This document shows positions 6,296 through 13,678 of a stretch of DNA of 62,504 bases, in pieces. Origin of the DNA: a virus; the IMG/VR virus record IMGVR_UViG_3300021437_000019, positions 1 through 62,504 of that record, one strand, 5' to 3'. The notes beneath the pieces are model-generated. The model was not told where the DNA came from. It ran no database searches and saw nothing but the letters and a program-made list of their open reading frames with translations. The translations under genes and the position numbers were made by a program. Position 1 is the first letter of the stretch. Each line of letters begins with the position of its first letter.

Positions 6296-6937
6296 CTAGC
6301 GACAATGCCCCGTACCACAGACGGCGACGGCCCCGCCGGCGGCCCCGATCGCAAACCACTTGGCCGACCGTTTCAGGTTCGACCAGAATCCGCCACCCTT
6401 CGCTGCGGACTTCCACTTACCCGCATCGTCATTCGCCATCTTGAGCTTGTTCACGTCGTCCGCGTGCCGCTGATCGGCGTAGGTAAGTTTCTGATTGGCC
6501 GCGTCCAGGTTCAGTTTGCAGGTCTCGCACGCTTGAACGTAGGCCTTCACCTGCGGCGCATCCTCGACGGGAACCTGTGCGACTGGCTGCGGGTGCGGAT
6601 TCTCTGGCGTCGCTGGCGGCGTCACAAACGTGATCGGCTTCTGTAGCGCCATGATTTGCTGAACCAGCGCCGCAATGTCTGGCGCGCTCTTGGCCTGGTC
6701 GAACCGACTGTTCATCGCATCCATCTGCGCTTGCTGCGACTTCACGAAGGCGTCGAGCTGCGCCCGGTTCGCGGCGTCATGCTGCTCGATGATCGCCAGC
6801 GCGTTCTTATTGGCCGCTTCGGTTGCCTCAGCTCGGGCCCGGGCCTCGCGCGCATTCACCCAAGAGAACACTAGCCAGCCGACAATCAAGATCCCTGCGG
6901 CCCCGGCAACGGTCTCGGCAATGGTGCGCTTGTTCAT
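6296..6937 (-). CDS. Membrane-anchored coiled-coil protein, possibly i-spanin-like
   Basis: The 213-residue product has an N-terminal transmembrane helix (AGAAGILIVGWLVFSWVNA, about 12-30), an Ala/Glu/Gln-rich coiled coil, a Pro-rich linker (TPPATPENPHPQP), a CETC pair, a second coiled stretch and a C-terminal hydrophobic Gly/Ala segment. Topology and location in the membrane-gene cluster resemble Rz-like spanins, though it is longer than most. The ATG lies 5 nt downstream of a dispersed motif copy and has no clear Shine-Dalgarno. Confidence 0.55.
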   Translation of the reverse strand: MNKRTIAETVAGAAGILIVGWLVFSWVNAREARARAEATEAANKNALAIIEQHDAANRAQLDAFVKSQQAQMDAMNSRFDQAKSAPDIAALVQQIMALQKPITFVTPPATPENPHPQPVAQVPVEDAPQVKAYVQACETCKLNLDAANQKLTYADQRHADDVNKLKMANDDAGKWKSAAKGGGFWSNLKRSAKWFAIGAAGGAVAVCGTGHCR

Positions 6938-6941
6938 AAAA

Positions 6942-6957
6942 TCTAAAATTTAGACTT
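6942..6957 (-). promoter_or_regulatory. Dispersed junction motif, copy 2
   Basis: The minus strand reads AAGTCTAAATTTTAGA, containing the perfect palindrome TCTAAAATTTAGA on the other strand. It contains the stop codon of 6950..7318 and ends 5 nt before the ATG of the coiled-coil membrane gene. Confidence 0.6.
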
Positions 6958-7318
6958 CTAGGCGTACCGGCTCACGCCGCATCTGAATCTGCCGGAGCAT
7001 CGCAACCGCCCAATTCTCTTTGTTTCGTACGGCTTCGGCGTGCTCGCCGCCAAGTTTGCAACTCAATCCACGTATCGGAATGGTTCGCATGCACTGAATA
7101 ACCCGCCCAGGAATCAGCCAGCGCAGGATGTAATCCGGCTCGTCCTTTGGTGCCACAAACCCGTGCGGCCTCATTGGCTCAAGAAAACCCTCGGTCCAGA
7201 GTTCGTTAATCTCGCGCCACGTTAAGTGGGAATGGGAAGCATGATCCTGGGAGGAAAAAGCTGCTTCGTCGCACCACAGGCCAACAAAGCAGAATGTTTG
7301 ACGGTTTTTCCCTGCCAT
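6950..7318 (-). CDS. Hypothetical protein
   Basis: I do not recognise this 122-residue protein. It has FCFVGLWCDEAAFSSQDH near the N-terminus and a central LTWREINELWTEGFLEP segment. AGGAG stands before the ATG at 7318. Its stop codon is part of motif copy 2. The 130 nt upstream (7319-7450) hold no gene I can support. Confidence 0.65.
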   Translation of the reverse strand: MAGKNRQTFCFVGLWCDEAAFSSQDHASHSHLTWREINELWTEGFLEPMRPHGFVAPKDEPDYILRWLIPGRVIQCMRTIPIRGLSCKLGGEHAEAVRNKENWAVAMLRQIQMRREPVRLEV

Positions 7319-7450
7319 CGAGGACAGTTCTCCTGGCGAGTCTGCCCCTACTCAGGCGCTCAGGGCATGGCGTGCGACCTGCGTGCGGCCGCAGTACACG
7401 TGTATATCTTCGGGTGGAACAAATGGCAATGCAAGTATTAATCGCTGATT

Positions 7451-7648
7451 TTACTTCGCGTTTTGTTCGTGGCGTATATTAGTGGGCGGCGCTAGGTCGT
7501 GTCGGATAAATTGTTCGCGCGTGTGAAAGTTTTCCCCGCAATTCAGGCATTTTCTGTGACGTACAATTATGTGTCCGAGATGTGGGATGTCCCTGTGGGT
7601 AGTTTTGGTGACTCGGTTTTTCCTGCTGCGGCAGGCCGGGCATTCCAT
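7451..7648 (-). CDS. Zinc-ribbon protein resembling the NrdR N-terminus
   Basis: This 65-residue protein has two CxxC pairs (CPAC at 3-6, CLNC at 34-37) with [20 protein letters not shown]. This spacing matches the DNA-binding zinc ribbon of NrdR-type regulators but lacks the ATP-cone. It is likely to bind DNA or a protein partner. It overlaps the 3' end of the RuvC-like gene by 82 nt. Confidence 0.7.
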   Translation of the reverse strand: MECPACRSRKNRVTKTTHRDIPHLGHIIVRHRKCLNCGENFHTREQFIRHDLAPPTNIRHEQNAK

Positions 7649-8163
7649 GAAGTTTCCCCTCCAAACTTCTCGAGTGCGTACCCCAAAAGCAAAATCGCGT
7701 CAGCCTCGTTGTCGTCCGTGATCGTCGGCCTGCCGGAGAGTCGGTTCAAATCGTAGAGTCGTACCTCGGCAGCTTCGATCATGGCCTTCTTATCGGCATT
7801 TCCGTGGCCAGTCGCCCATTTTTTTAACGTCGAACCGTGGATCGGCGAATGGTCAATCCCAAATCGGGCACACATCTCTTGCACGCGAGTCACTAGACCA
7901 ACGCAAATTTCCGTTGCCGCCCCGCCGCGGTGATGGGCCTGCTCAAACACAATCAGATCAATGCGGCGATCACTTCGGCATGACACAATCGGATGATCGT
8001 CGTTCAGGGCTATATCGGCCAGCCACTTGTTGAATTTCCAGAACAGCATCCCGTTCGATTCCCCGCGCTGCTTCGAGAAATCCTGGACGCCACTCTCAAG
8101 CCGCGCACCGTCCCACAGCGCCCAACCCGTACGAGTCGCTAAATCGAGCGCGAGGATCCTCAT
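7567..8163 (-). CDS. RuvC-like Holliday junction resolvase
   Basis: The 198-residue protein is an RNase H-fold nuclease. Catalytic acids are visible: D7 in [14 protein letters not shown]74 in LIVFEQAHH, and the D150/D151...D155 cluster in [14 protein letters not shown], with [16 protein letters not shown] typical of phage resolvases. It would cut branched DNA before packaging. The ATG at 8163 overlaps the stop of the small HNH gene as ATGA and has GGAG upstream. A diverged copy of its first 11 codons starts that upstream HNH gene. Confidence 0.85.
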   Translation of the reverse strand: MRILALDLATRTGWALWDGARLESGVQDFSKQRGESNGMLFWKFNKWLADIALNDDHPIVSCRSDRRIDLIVFEQAHHRGGAATEICVGLVTRVQEMCARFGIDHSPIHGSTLKKWATGHGNADKKAMIEAAEVRLYDLNRLSGRPTITDDNEADAILLLGYALEKFGGETSWNARPAAAGKTESPKLPTGTSHISDT

Positions 8164-8333
8164 TCGAGGTTTCTCCATTTCTTGGAATTGCACGACTTAC
8201 AGAGTGGTTGGATATTATCGATGGAGTCGCTGCCGCCCCGAGAAAGCGGGATGATGTGGTCCCGCGTTATATTTTGAGTTGCACCACACTTCGCGCTTCG
8301 TCGCGTTGCTAGATCCAGCGCCAAGATTTTCAT
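8160..8333 (-). CDS. Chimeric 57-residue HNH protein with a RuvC-like leader
   Basis: The first 11 residues, [11 protein letters not shown], match the start of the downstream resolvase ([11 protein letters not shown]) apart from Lys/Arg, with 24 of 32 bases equal. From residue 16 it is an HNH nuclease core: [19 protein letters not shown] then [14 protein letters not shown]. The first cysteine pair normally present in this HNH type is missing, replaced by the leader. Both ends are ATGA overlaps (with 8330..8962 and with the resolvase). It is probably the product of an insertion into a resolvase gene start. Confidence 0.75.
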   Translation of the reverse strand: MKILALDLATRRSAKCGATQNITRDHIIPLSRGGSDSIDNIQPLCKSCNSKKWRNLE

Positions 8334-8962
8334 TTCCCTTCCTGCCCCCCGGTGCGCTGCCCACCTGCCTTGGCGAGAGCGCGGAACTCAATAGCAAGCG
8401 CATTAAGCATCCTCGCTCGATGGGTATGTCCGCCTTTTTCATAGCCATGAGCCACGAGTTCCAGCCGCTGCGCTACTGCGCCAAATGCCTCTTCGCGCCC
8501 CTTCTCGATCCCCTGTTGCTCTATCCGCTTACACCAAGGATCGAACTCTTCATGTAACGCACGATCTCGCCCTCGCTGCTCGGCGAGGTCTTCGATGTCC
8601 TGCATCCCTATTCGAAGCGCATCGCCTGAATCCATTGCGCAAGCAGACAGATACCGCCAACGTTGTTTTTCATCTTTTAAGTCGCGGCGCAAGTCTTTTA
8701 GGTAATCGCTTTCCTGCGCTTCACTGACAGTAGTAGCGGGGGACGCGGGGAATGAAGTTGCAGCAACCATAAGTATTCGTTCAAACTCCGGCAAGTAATC
8801 TGCAACGTCAGGCTCACGACCGACACGGCTACGCATCCCCACAACAAGTTGCTTGGCGTAAATGGCGAGAAGTCTCGCCGTAGCCTTGACTTCCGGCCCC
8901 GCTTCCAGTTTCCCTGCTGCCCCGGCTCGTTCAGGCGCTCCGTCCACCCGTTCATTTCTCAT
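8330..8962 (-). CDS. Hypothetical helical protein
   Basis: This 210-residue protein is rich in Glu, Arg and Ala and is largely helical. Segments such as [19 protein letters not shown] and [19 protein letters not shown] have no family I can name. It sits in the replication/recombination block, with an ATGA overlap to the small HNH gene and the upstream small basic protein. Confidence 0.65.
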   Translation of the reverse strand: MRNERVDGAPERAGAAGKLEAGPEVKATARLLAIYAKQLVVGMRSRVGREPDVADYLPEFERILMVAATSFPASPATTVSEAQESDYLKDLRRDLKDEKQRWRYLSACAMDSGDALRIGMQDIEDLAEQRGRDRALHEEFDPWCKRIEQQGIEKGREEAFGAVAQRLELVAHGYEKGGHTHRARMLNALAIEFRALAKAGGQRTGGQEGK

Positions 8963-9096
8963 TGGCCCGCCTTTCGCTTGCTGAGTGGCTGTACTTCATC
9001 TTGGTAACAAACAGCGGGCTTGCACTCGATTGGCCCTTCCAAACAAATCCTCGCATACTGCCCCACCTTGAACTTCGGCTTGCGCTTCCTGGTTAT
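8959..9096 (-). CDS. Small basic protein with a non-standard start (ATA in an ATAA overlap)
   Basis: The 45-codon frame encodes TRKRKPKFKVGQYARICLEG then [19 protein letters not shown]. It ends in an ATGA overlap with the next gene. It has no ATG/GTG/TTG; the codon at the junction is ATA overlapping the upstream TAA (ATAA), exactly where other genes have ATGA. Either ATA is used as a start or the ATG has mutated. Confidence 0.45.
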   Translation of the reverse strand: MTRKRKPKFKVGQYARICLEGPIECKPAVCYQDEVQPLSKRKAGQ

Positions 9097-9299
9097 GGCT
9101 GGACCTCGATTACTTCGCCGTATTGCCGAAGACGCCTTCTCGCGGCAGAAGCTCCTTCAGTGACACCACGTAAGTTCCTGAATGCCCAAGTCCAAACTTC
9201 CTTTGGTGTGGCGGCTTTTGATGGCCGGACTTCGGCACTATCGTCTTTCCAGCGAAAAATGTACTTTATCTTGCGCTTCCCGGCTTCTTTAGCGGCCAT
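9093..9299 (-). CDS. Hypothetical small basic protein
   Basis: This 68-residue protein (MAAKEAGKRKIKYIFRW...) is rich in Lys/Arg and Trp. It overlaps the RusA gene by 11 nt and is followed by the ATA-start frame. The family is not recognised. Confidence 0.6.
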   Translation of the reverse strand: MAAKEAGKRKIKYIFRWKDDSAEVRPSKAATPKEVWTWAFRNLRGVTEGASAARRRLRQYGEVIEVQP

Positions 9300-9720
9300 C
9301 TGGTGCTCGCTTTCTGCCTTGCTTCACAACGTCATGCGCTGGCTGCCAAATGCTAATATAGGTGTTTGATTCCGGCGCCCGGCGCTTGTGCAAAGCCAAA
9401 TCCGTTACCGCTGCGTCGCTGTGAATGATCCCCGCTTTTGAGAGCGAATCGAGGATCATCTTTGCGCAATTGTCCACGTCCATCCGCTCTTTCGGCCCCA
9501 GATTCAAATAGATTTCTATGAAATAGTTTTCATATCGCACGGCCTCTCGCTTTGAGCAAATCGCAACGGCTTGCATGAATGCCTTCACTTCGGTTGTAAC
9601 ATAGTGCCTGCCGGAGCGCGTGTGCTTCACGTAGTGGTTCGCGCTCGGCGGGAGCATGGGAACCATAAAATTCATGTCCGCGCAGAGCGTTCGTCCGTTC
9701 AAATCCGCTGGCGGCTTCAT
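9289..9720 (-). CDS. rusA: RusA-like Holliday junction resolvase
   Basis: This 143-residue protein has the RusA fold signature: MLPPSANHYVK near the N-terminus and the catalytic acidic region ERMDVDNCAKMILDSL (D81, D83, D91), followed by AGIIHSDAAVTDLALHK. RusA dimers cut Holliday junctions. The start at 9720 is set by the ATGA overlap with the upstream HNH gene. A second, RuvC-type resolvase lies 1.1 kb downstream, so two unrelated resolvases coexist. Confidence 0.88.
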   Translation of the reverse strand: MKPPADLNGRTLCADMNFMVPMLPPSANHYVKHTRSGRHYVTTEVKAFMQAVAICSKREAVRYENYFIEIYLNLGPKERMDVDNCAKMILDSLSKAGIIHSDAAVTDLALHKRRAPESNTYISIWQPAHDVVKQGRKRAPDGR

Positions 9721-10160
9721 CGCTTGCTCCAGCGCGGCTTGCGCTCATCTTCTGCGTCGTGACACCATCCTGACAAATACGCGAGATTTGATAGGCGGTC
9801 ATCTCTACCCTTGCTGCGTCGGCGGATATGATGCGGGTCTCGCCCGTAGCCACTGCAAACCGCCGCATGGGGCCTACCTAGAATCTTTTCTCGCTCGCAC
9901 CTACCGCATGATCGATCAATCAATTCCAATCTCCGCTTAAGCCAGTCAGCACCCTTCAGAACCTCCGAACCATCCCGCCGAACGAAGCTAGATGGGTCGC
10001 TATAGCCCCTGGCAGCCTTCAGGGCCCCGTCACGATCCCTTGAGCCTCTTACCTGTCGCTTTGGCCCCAAGCCCCGCTGCACGCGATTCTCCGCACGTAT
10101 CCGCTTCCGCACGCTGCGCAGCTCTCGGACCAGTTCTTGCTCTCGCTGACGAAGAGTCAT
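9717..10160 (-). CDS. HNH nuclease-like protein
   Basis: The 147-residue protein has a basic coiled N-terminus (MTLRQREQELVRELRSVRKR) and a C-terminal zinc/HNH region: CGRC, RDPHHIRRRSKGRDDRLSN, LAYLSGWCHD. It is flanked by ATGA overlaps on both sides. Its first eight residues are repeated in a 9-codon stub (10396..10425) on the other side of the upstream gene. Confidence 0.75.
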   Translation of the reverse strand: MTLRQREQELVRELRSVRKRIRAENRVQRGLGPKRQVRGSRDRDGALKAARGYSDPSSFVRRDGSEVLKGADWLKRRLELIDRSCGRCEREKILGRPHAAVCSGYGRDPHHIRRRSKGRDDRLSNLAYLSGWCHDAEDERKPRWSKR

Positions 10161-10399
10161 GATTCTGCTCCTGCTAGTTGCTGTATCGCTTCCAAGTGCC
10201 GCCTGAGCCTTTTTATTTGTTCTTGCAGGGCCGCATTCTTTTCCCGCTCAAGCCGCAAATTCTTTTCCATCCGTTCTATCACGCCAAGCCGAATCACCGT
10301 TCCATCAGGAGCAATCTCAATCTCGCCGTCTTCGGTTTCGTTGAGCATTGCCTCAAGTTGTGCGATATTCGGCCTAGGTTGAATCTTTTCGTTGCTCAT
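10157..10399 (-). CDS. Coiled-coil protein between stub and HNH gene
   Basis: The 80-residue product has an acidic N-terminal half (LNETEDGEIEIAPDG) and a Leu/Glu/Lys coiled coil (EKNLRLEREKNAALQEQIKR). It has ATGA overlaps at both ends. It lies between a stub repeating MTLRQREQ and the complete gene that starts with the same residues, so it looks like an insertion. Function unknown. Confidence 0.65.
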   Translation of the reverse strand: MSNEKIQPRPNIAQLEAMLNETEDGEIEIAPDGTVIRLGVIERMEKNLRLEREKNAALQEQIKRLRRHLEAIQQLAGAES

Positions 10400-10425
10400 C
10401 GCTGCTCTCTTTGGCGCAAGGTCAT
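10396..10425 (-). other. Nine-codon stub repeating the start of the downstream HNH gene
   Basis: The frame reads MTLRQREQR-stop, with ATGA overlaps at both ends. The HNH gene at 10160 begins MTLRQREQE. Eight residues are identical while 7 of 24 bases differ, all synonymously. It may be translated as a leader that keeps translational coupling intact. Confidence 0.6.
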
Positions 10426-10517
10426 GGCGGTGATTCCCGCAATCCGCGTCTCTGCATTTCTGCTAACAGAATGTCTTTCAGCTCCTTGCCAATATTGCAG
10501 GCATAATCATGCTTCAA
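10422..10517 (-). CDS. 31-residue peptide with a TTG start
   Basis: The frame encodes LKHDYACNIGKELKDILLAE then MQRRGLRESPP. The TTG overlaps the TGA of the upstream gene as TTGA, parallel to ATGA elsewhere, and the end is an ATGA overlap with the stub. The open frame extends a few codons further upstream without an ATG. Confidence 0.45.
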   Translation of the reverse strand: MKHDYACNIGKELKDILLAEMQRRGLRESPP

Positions 10518-10630
10518 TTGTTCAAGCGAAATGTCTTGCTATTTAGATAAAGATGTAGCTCTAGATACGGACGACCATAATTCAGCACAACGTCAAACGT
10601 CTCCCTCACCTTCTTCTCTTTGGCTTTCAT
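10514..10630 (-). CDS. 38-residue small protein
   Basis: The peptide starts MKAKEKKVRETFDVVLNYGR and ends RLNN. Its ATG at 10630 forms an ATGA overlap with 10627..10923. The family is unknown; the coupled position supports expression. Confidence 0.55.
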   Translation of the reverse strand: MKAKEKKVRETFDVVLNYGRPYLELHLYLNSKTFRLNN

Positions 10631-10923
10631 GAAAAAAGGCCTTTTTGGACGTTCTCCGCGCCCGTTCTCACGTTACGGATCACCAAGTCGCTGCCCTTCG
10701 CGTACGTTCGCGTCACGTGCCGGAACTTCTGCAACCCCACTCCCTCCAAGTGCCCGACGTACCTTTCGCCATGAATCGTCCAGATGTGCGTATCCTCGTC
10801 GTACTCGCGGTCGCGGTGCGGCACTTTCATCTTGAGAAACTCGATGAAGTCCGGGTTGTAGGGAAACTCCAGGCGATACGTGTCCTGGCCCATTTCTTTG
10901 ATGTCGAGTTGGTCTTCGTTCAC
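10627..10923 (-). CDS. HARP-like small protein (putative)
   Basis: The 98-residue product contains YRLEFPYNPDFIEFLKMKVP then HRDREYDEDTHIWTIHGERY. This resembles the compact 'F-Y-x-F-hxxhK-hP...R-x-W' module (HARP-like) of SNF2-family annealing helicases that recognises forked DNA. The resemblance is by eye only. ATGA overlaps on both sides tie it to the replication block. Confidence 0.5.
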   Translation of the reverse strand: MNEDQLDIKEMGQDTYRLEFPYNPDFIEFLKMKVPHRDREYDEDTHIWTIHGERYVGHLEGVGLQKFRHVTRTYAKGSDLVIRNVRTGAENVQKGLFS

Positions 10924-11114
10924 AGCCCCACTCCTTCCAGTAGATTAACTACGCACCGTACACCCAAGATCGTTCGCCCTTTCGGCCTTCCGCGGTGAGG
11001 GTGCCTAACGAGTCCGAGGCGGCGGCGCCTCTCGTTTTCGTAGGCATTCTGTTCGGCGCGATGCTCGCGCTTCCATTTAGCCATTTGCCGCAAGTGATGC
11101 GCCCTGTTACGCAT
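10920..11114 (-). CDS. Small basic protein
   Basis: This 64-residue Arg/His-rich protein (MAKWKREHRAEQNAYENERRR...) may bind nucleic acid. It overlaps the HNH gene upstream by 8 nt and the next gene by ATGA. Confidence 0.55.
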   Translation of the reverse strand: MRNRAHHLRQMAKWKREHRAEQNAYENERRRRLGLVRHPHRGRPKGRTILGVRCVVNLLEGVGL

Positions 11115-11421
11115 GTTTCCGGTTCTTTCCCGTTCTATGGCACTCCGCGCACATCACCTGCAGGTTGTGCAGACAGTCGCAGCGCCCAACCAAACCACCC
11201 TGTTCGTGATCCATCTCGCCCCACTCCTTGCCAACCATGACGCCGCAGCGAACGCACCGGCCACCATCGCGCGCGAATACTTCCCGCCGGCGCTGGCGCT
11301 TGTCCTCGCCATAGAGGTACACATGCCCGTCACGACCGACGAAGGAGCGTTGGTCTCGAAAGTGGCCGACGGCACGACGCCACAGCGTGGCCTGCTCATC
11401 GACTTTGGCTGCGCGTGGCAT
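11107..11421 (-). CDS. HNH endonuclease
   Basis: The 104-residue protein has an N-terminal helical part and a compact HNH domain: RREVFARDGGRCVRCG, WGEMDHEQGG, LHNLQVMCAECHRTGKNRKH. The ATG at 11421 is directly abutted by motif copy 3 and has no clear Shine-Dalgarno. It sits next to the helicase operon and may be a homing nuclease or a packaging-associated HNH. Confidence 0.8.
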   Translation of the reverse strand: MPRAAKVDEQATLWRRAVGHFRDQRSFVGRDGHVYLYGEDKRQRRREVFARDGGRCVRCGVMVGKEWGEMDHEQGGLVGRCDCLHNLQVMCAECHRTGKNRKHA

Positions 11422-11436
11422 TTAAACTTTAGACTT
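11421..11436 (-). promoter_or_regulatory. Dispersed junction motif, copy 3
   Basis: The minus strand reads AAGTCTAAAGTTTAAA. It encodes the terminal Lys-Ser-Lys-Val-stop of 11422..11562 and touches the ATG of the HNH gene. Confidence 0.6.
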
Positions 11437-11562
11437 TCTTTCCAGTTTCCGCCGATATCCGGCAGCAAATCCGGCCATGAATGCCAAATCTGAGCGTCCG
11501 CGCAACCCGCACATTGTTCCGATTTTGAAGCACTTCCAAAGTATTCCCAGAAATTCCTTCAT
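11422..11562 (-). CDS. 46-residue basic peptide ending in KSKV
   Basis: MKEFLGILWKCFKIGTMCGL opens a short protein with an aromatic/hydrophobic N-terminal half and a basic C-terminus (YRRKLERKSKV). The ATG at 11562 overlaps the upstream stop as ATGA. The last codons are the dispersed motif. Function unknown. Confidence 0.6.
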   Translation of the reverse strand: MKEFLGILWKCFKIGTMCGLRGRSDLAFMAGFAAGYRRKLERKSKV

Positions 11563-12269
11563 GCCGCCTCCCCTCCGACCATCTCCGCAGTCAGAACTTC
11601 GTCCGGCGTGTCGTTAATGAGCGCCGCGATGGCCTCAAACACCTGTGCGCGCAGCCCCGCCTTCAATTCGATGTCTAACTCCTGCAGCCGCGCGACCTTC
11701 TTCTCGGCCTCTTCCCATTGCTTCGCTACGCTCTCTGGCACCTGCACGCCGATGTGGACGCGCTTCTCCTCGGGCGTGATGCCGTATTCCGCGCGCCGCT
11801 CCTCGACCATCTCCGCAAACTGGTCATTTGGTACCGTGATGGCCACGTCAAGGTACTGTGCGCGGTCCTGCTCTTTGAGTTGCGTCAGCAAGTACGCCTT
11901 ACCCTCGGTCAGCATTTTCACGCGCTCATCGGGAAGCCCATTCAGCGCCCGGGCGATCCGCAGACTCCTCTGAATCTTTGCCACGCTCGCCGTCTCGCCG
12001 AACACCGAAAGCATCCAGTCGTGGGCGTTCATGCCCATCGCAGTGGGAACGGATCGGTCTAAAGCTTCCTTCACGCGCTGGCCCATTGCCCACCAACCGG
12101 CGGTAAACGCCTGGAACTCTTTGCGCAGCGCGGCCGTTACAGCCTTCGCTTCGCGCTCCGTGGCCGCTACTACCCGCCGCACAGGTTTCTCAATGGTAGT
12201 GGGCGTTGTCTCCGCAGACACAGGCATTCCAGCAACGGTCGCGGACTCCGCTTTCTTCTTTTTACTCAC
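11559..12269 (-). CDS. Hypothetical protein in the DnaB operon
   Basis: This 236-residue, mostly helical protein has a Thr/Ala-rich N-terminus, a central region with RVKEALDRSVPTAMGMNAHDW and ETASVAKIQRSLRIARALNGLP (helix-turn-helix-like), and a long helix KQWEEAEKKVARLQELDIEL. Coupling to DnaB (ATGA) suggests a replication accessory role such as ParB-like or loader function; unproven. Confidence 0.55.
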   Translation of the reverse strand: MSKKKKAESATVAGMPVSAETTPTTIEKPVRRVVAATEREAKAVTAALRKEFQAFTAGWWAMGQRVKEALDRSVPTAMGMNAHDWMLSVFGETASVAKIQRSLRIARALNGLPDERVKMLTEGKAYLLTQLKEQDRAQYLDVAITVPNDQFAEMVEERRAEYGITPEEKRVHIGVQVPESVAKQWEEAEKKVARLQELDIELKAGLRAQVFEAIAALINDTPDEVLTAEMVGGEAA

Positions 12270-13678
12270 AGCCCCATCTCCCCCTGCCTATCCCTCTCGG
12301 CTTTCTCTGCCTGTTTCTTAGTCCGCTTTGGCTCCAGCTCAACACACTCATTCGTGAACAGCACGCGATCAGGATCAAAACCAATGTCCACGGCACCCGT
12401 CTTGTCATTCCGCGCCTTAAGCACATACGCCTTCGCAACGCGCTCGTACACCGGGTCCATGCCGGTCTGAAAAAACTTCCGAACCACCCACAGGATGTGG
12501 TGCGCCGTGTTCGCCGCCGCGCTTGATCCGAAAATCTGCTCGACGCGCGGGGGCTTCTTCCCACGGGCTACATCGTCGTCCAGCTTGTGCGGCTGGCAGA
12601 GCAGGATAAAACAAATATCGAGCCGCTTCGCCAAGGCCAGAGCCTCGGCCATGAACCGCGCCTGGGCCTTGAACTCGTCGTCCCGGCCGGAAAGCGCCGC
12701 GCGAATCACCAACTGGTCGTAGTCCACGATCACGAAATCTAAACCCTTAGACTTTTTCACCATCTCAGACAACGACCAAATCCGCTTCGGCGTCACGTCC
12801 TGGTCCACTACGAGCAGGCCGCGCTTCGACTCGCGCGCGGCGGCTGAAGTAAGGTCGGCAATCACCGAATCTGGACTCCGAATGATCTCCGGGCGACGCA
12901 GAAGGTACAGGGGAACATTTCCAGAGTGCGCCAGCTCGCGTAATGCGAGAGCCTCCTTGCTCATCTCCGCGCTGAAAATGAGTCCCTTGTACCCTGCGTC
13001 GTCCGAAGTCACGGCGTACTGGCCGGCCAACAAACTCTTCCCGTGCGAGGTCTGCCCCACGATCAACACCACGTCCTTGCGCCGGAAGCCTGCGGTCATG
13101 TCGTCAATCTTGGGAATCCCGCAGAAAATCCGCATCACGGCTTCTTTGTACCGAATAGCCTCAATCGTCTTGTCCATCGCGGACATGATGGCTTCTTCCC
13201 AGGTACTCGGCATGGATGCCGCGCCCAAATCGCTCATCATGGCGAGGAATGTAGAAACAGCACCGCCAAGTATCCCGTCGTCTTCCCCTTCAAACGCTCG
13301 TTGCTGAATGTTGTGGCAGGCGTGGATTACATTCCGAAGAATGGCCTTCTCTTTGACGATGGCGGCGTAGTGCGCGACATTCGAAACCTTCGGCATCCCG
13401 TCGGCTAGGCTTGCCAGATACGGAGCCCCGCCAGCGGCTTCCAGTTCGCCGGCCCTATGCAGTGCCTCGCTCAGTGTCACCAAGTCCACGGGGCCGGTAG
13501 CAGCAAGCGCCTGCATCGCGTTGAACACGCGCCGGTGCTGATCCAGGAAGAAATGCTCCCCGCCGATCACCTGCCCCGCAACCGGAATAGCGGCATTGTC
13601 CAAAAGGCAGGCACCGAGCACCGATCTCTCGGCGTCAAGGTTGTTTGGCAGTGGCCGCTCTATGGCTGTTTGATTCAC
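12266..13678 (-). CDS. dnaB: Replicative DNA helicase, DnaB-like
   Basis: The 470-residue product has an N-terminal DnaB domain (LPNNLDAERSVLGACLLDN, 10-28) followed by a RecA-like motor: Walker A GQTSHGKS (208-215), ending in Ser instead of Thr; AEMSKEALALRELA (H1a-like); Walker B VIVDYDQL (316-323); and LLCQPHK with the H3-type glutamine. It is hexameric and unwinds DNA at the phage fork. It overlaps the replication protein upstream and 11559..12269 downstream by ATGA. A longer-spaced copy of the dispersed motif lies in its coding sequence. Confidence 0.92.
   Translation of the reverse strand: MNQTAIERPLPNNLDAERSVLGACLLDNAAIPVAGQVIGGEHFFLDQHRRVFNAMQALAATGPVDLVTLSEALHRAGELEAAGGAPYLASLADGMPKVSNVAHYAAIVKEKAILRNVIHACHNIQQRAFEGEDDGILGGAVSTFLAMMSDLGAASMPSTWEEAIMSAMDKTIEAIRYKEAVMRIFCGIPKIDDMTAGFRRKDVVLIVGQTSHGKSLLAGQYAVTSDDAGYKGLIFSAEMSKEALALRELAHSGNVPLYLLRRPEIIRSPDSVIADLTSAAARESKRGLLVVDQDVTPKRIWSLSEMVKKSKGLDFVIVDYDQLVIRAALSGRDDEFKAQARFMAEALALAKRLDICFILLCQPHKLDDDVARGKKPPRVEQIFGSSAAANTAHHILWVVRKFFQTGMDPVYERVAKAYVLKARNDKTGAVDIGFDPDRVLFTNECVELEPKRTKKQAEKAERDRQGEMGL
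12738..12754 (-). promoter_or_regulatory. Dispersed motif variant inside dnaB
   Basis: The minus strand AAGTCTAAGGGTTTAGA carries the same half-sites with one extra central base. It encodes Lys-Ser-Lys-Gly-Leu just before the Walker B strand. It may be coincidental. Confidence 0.3.
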
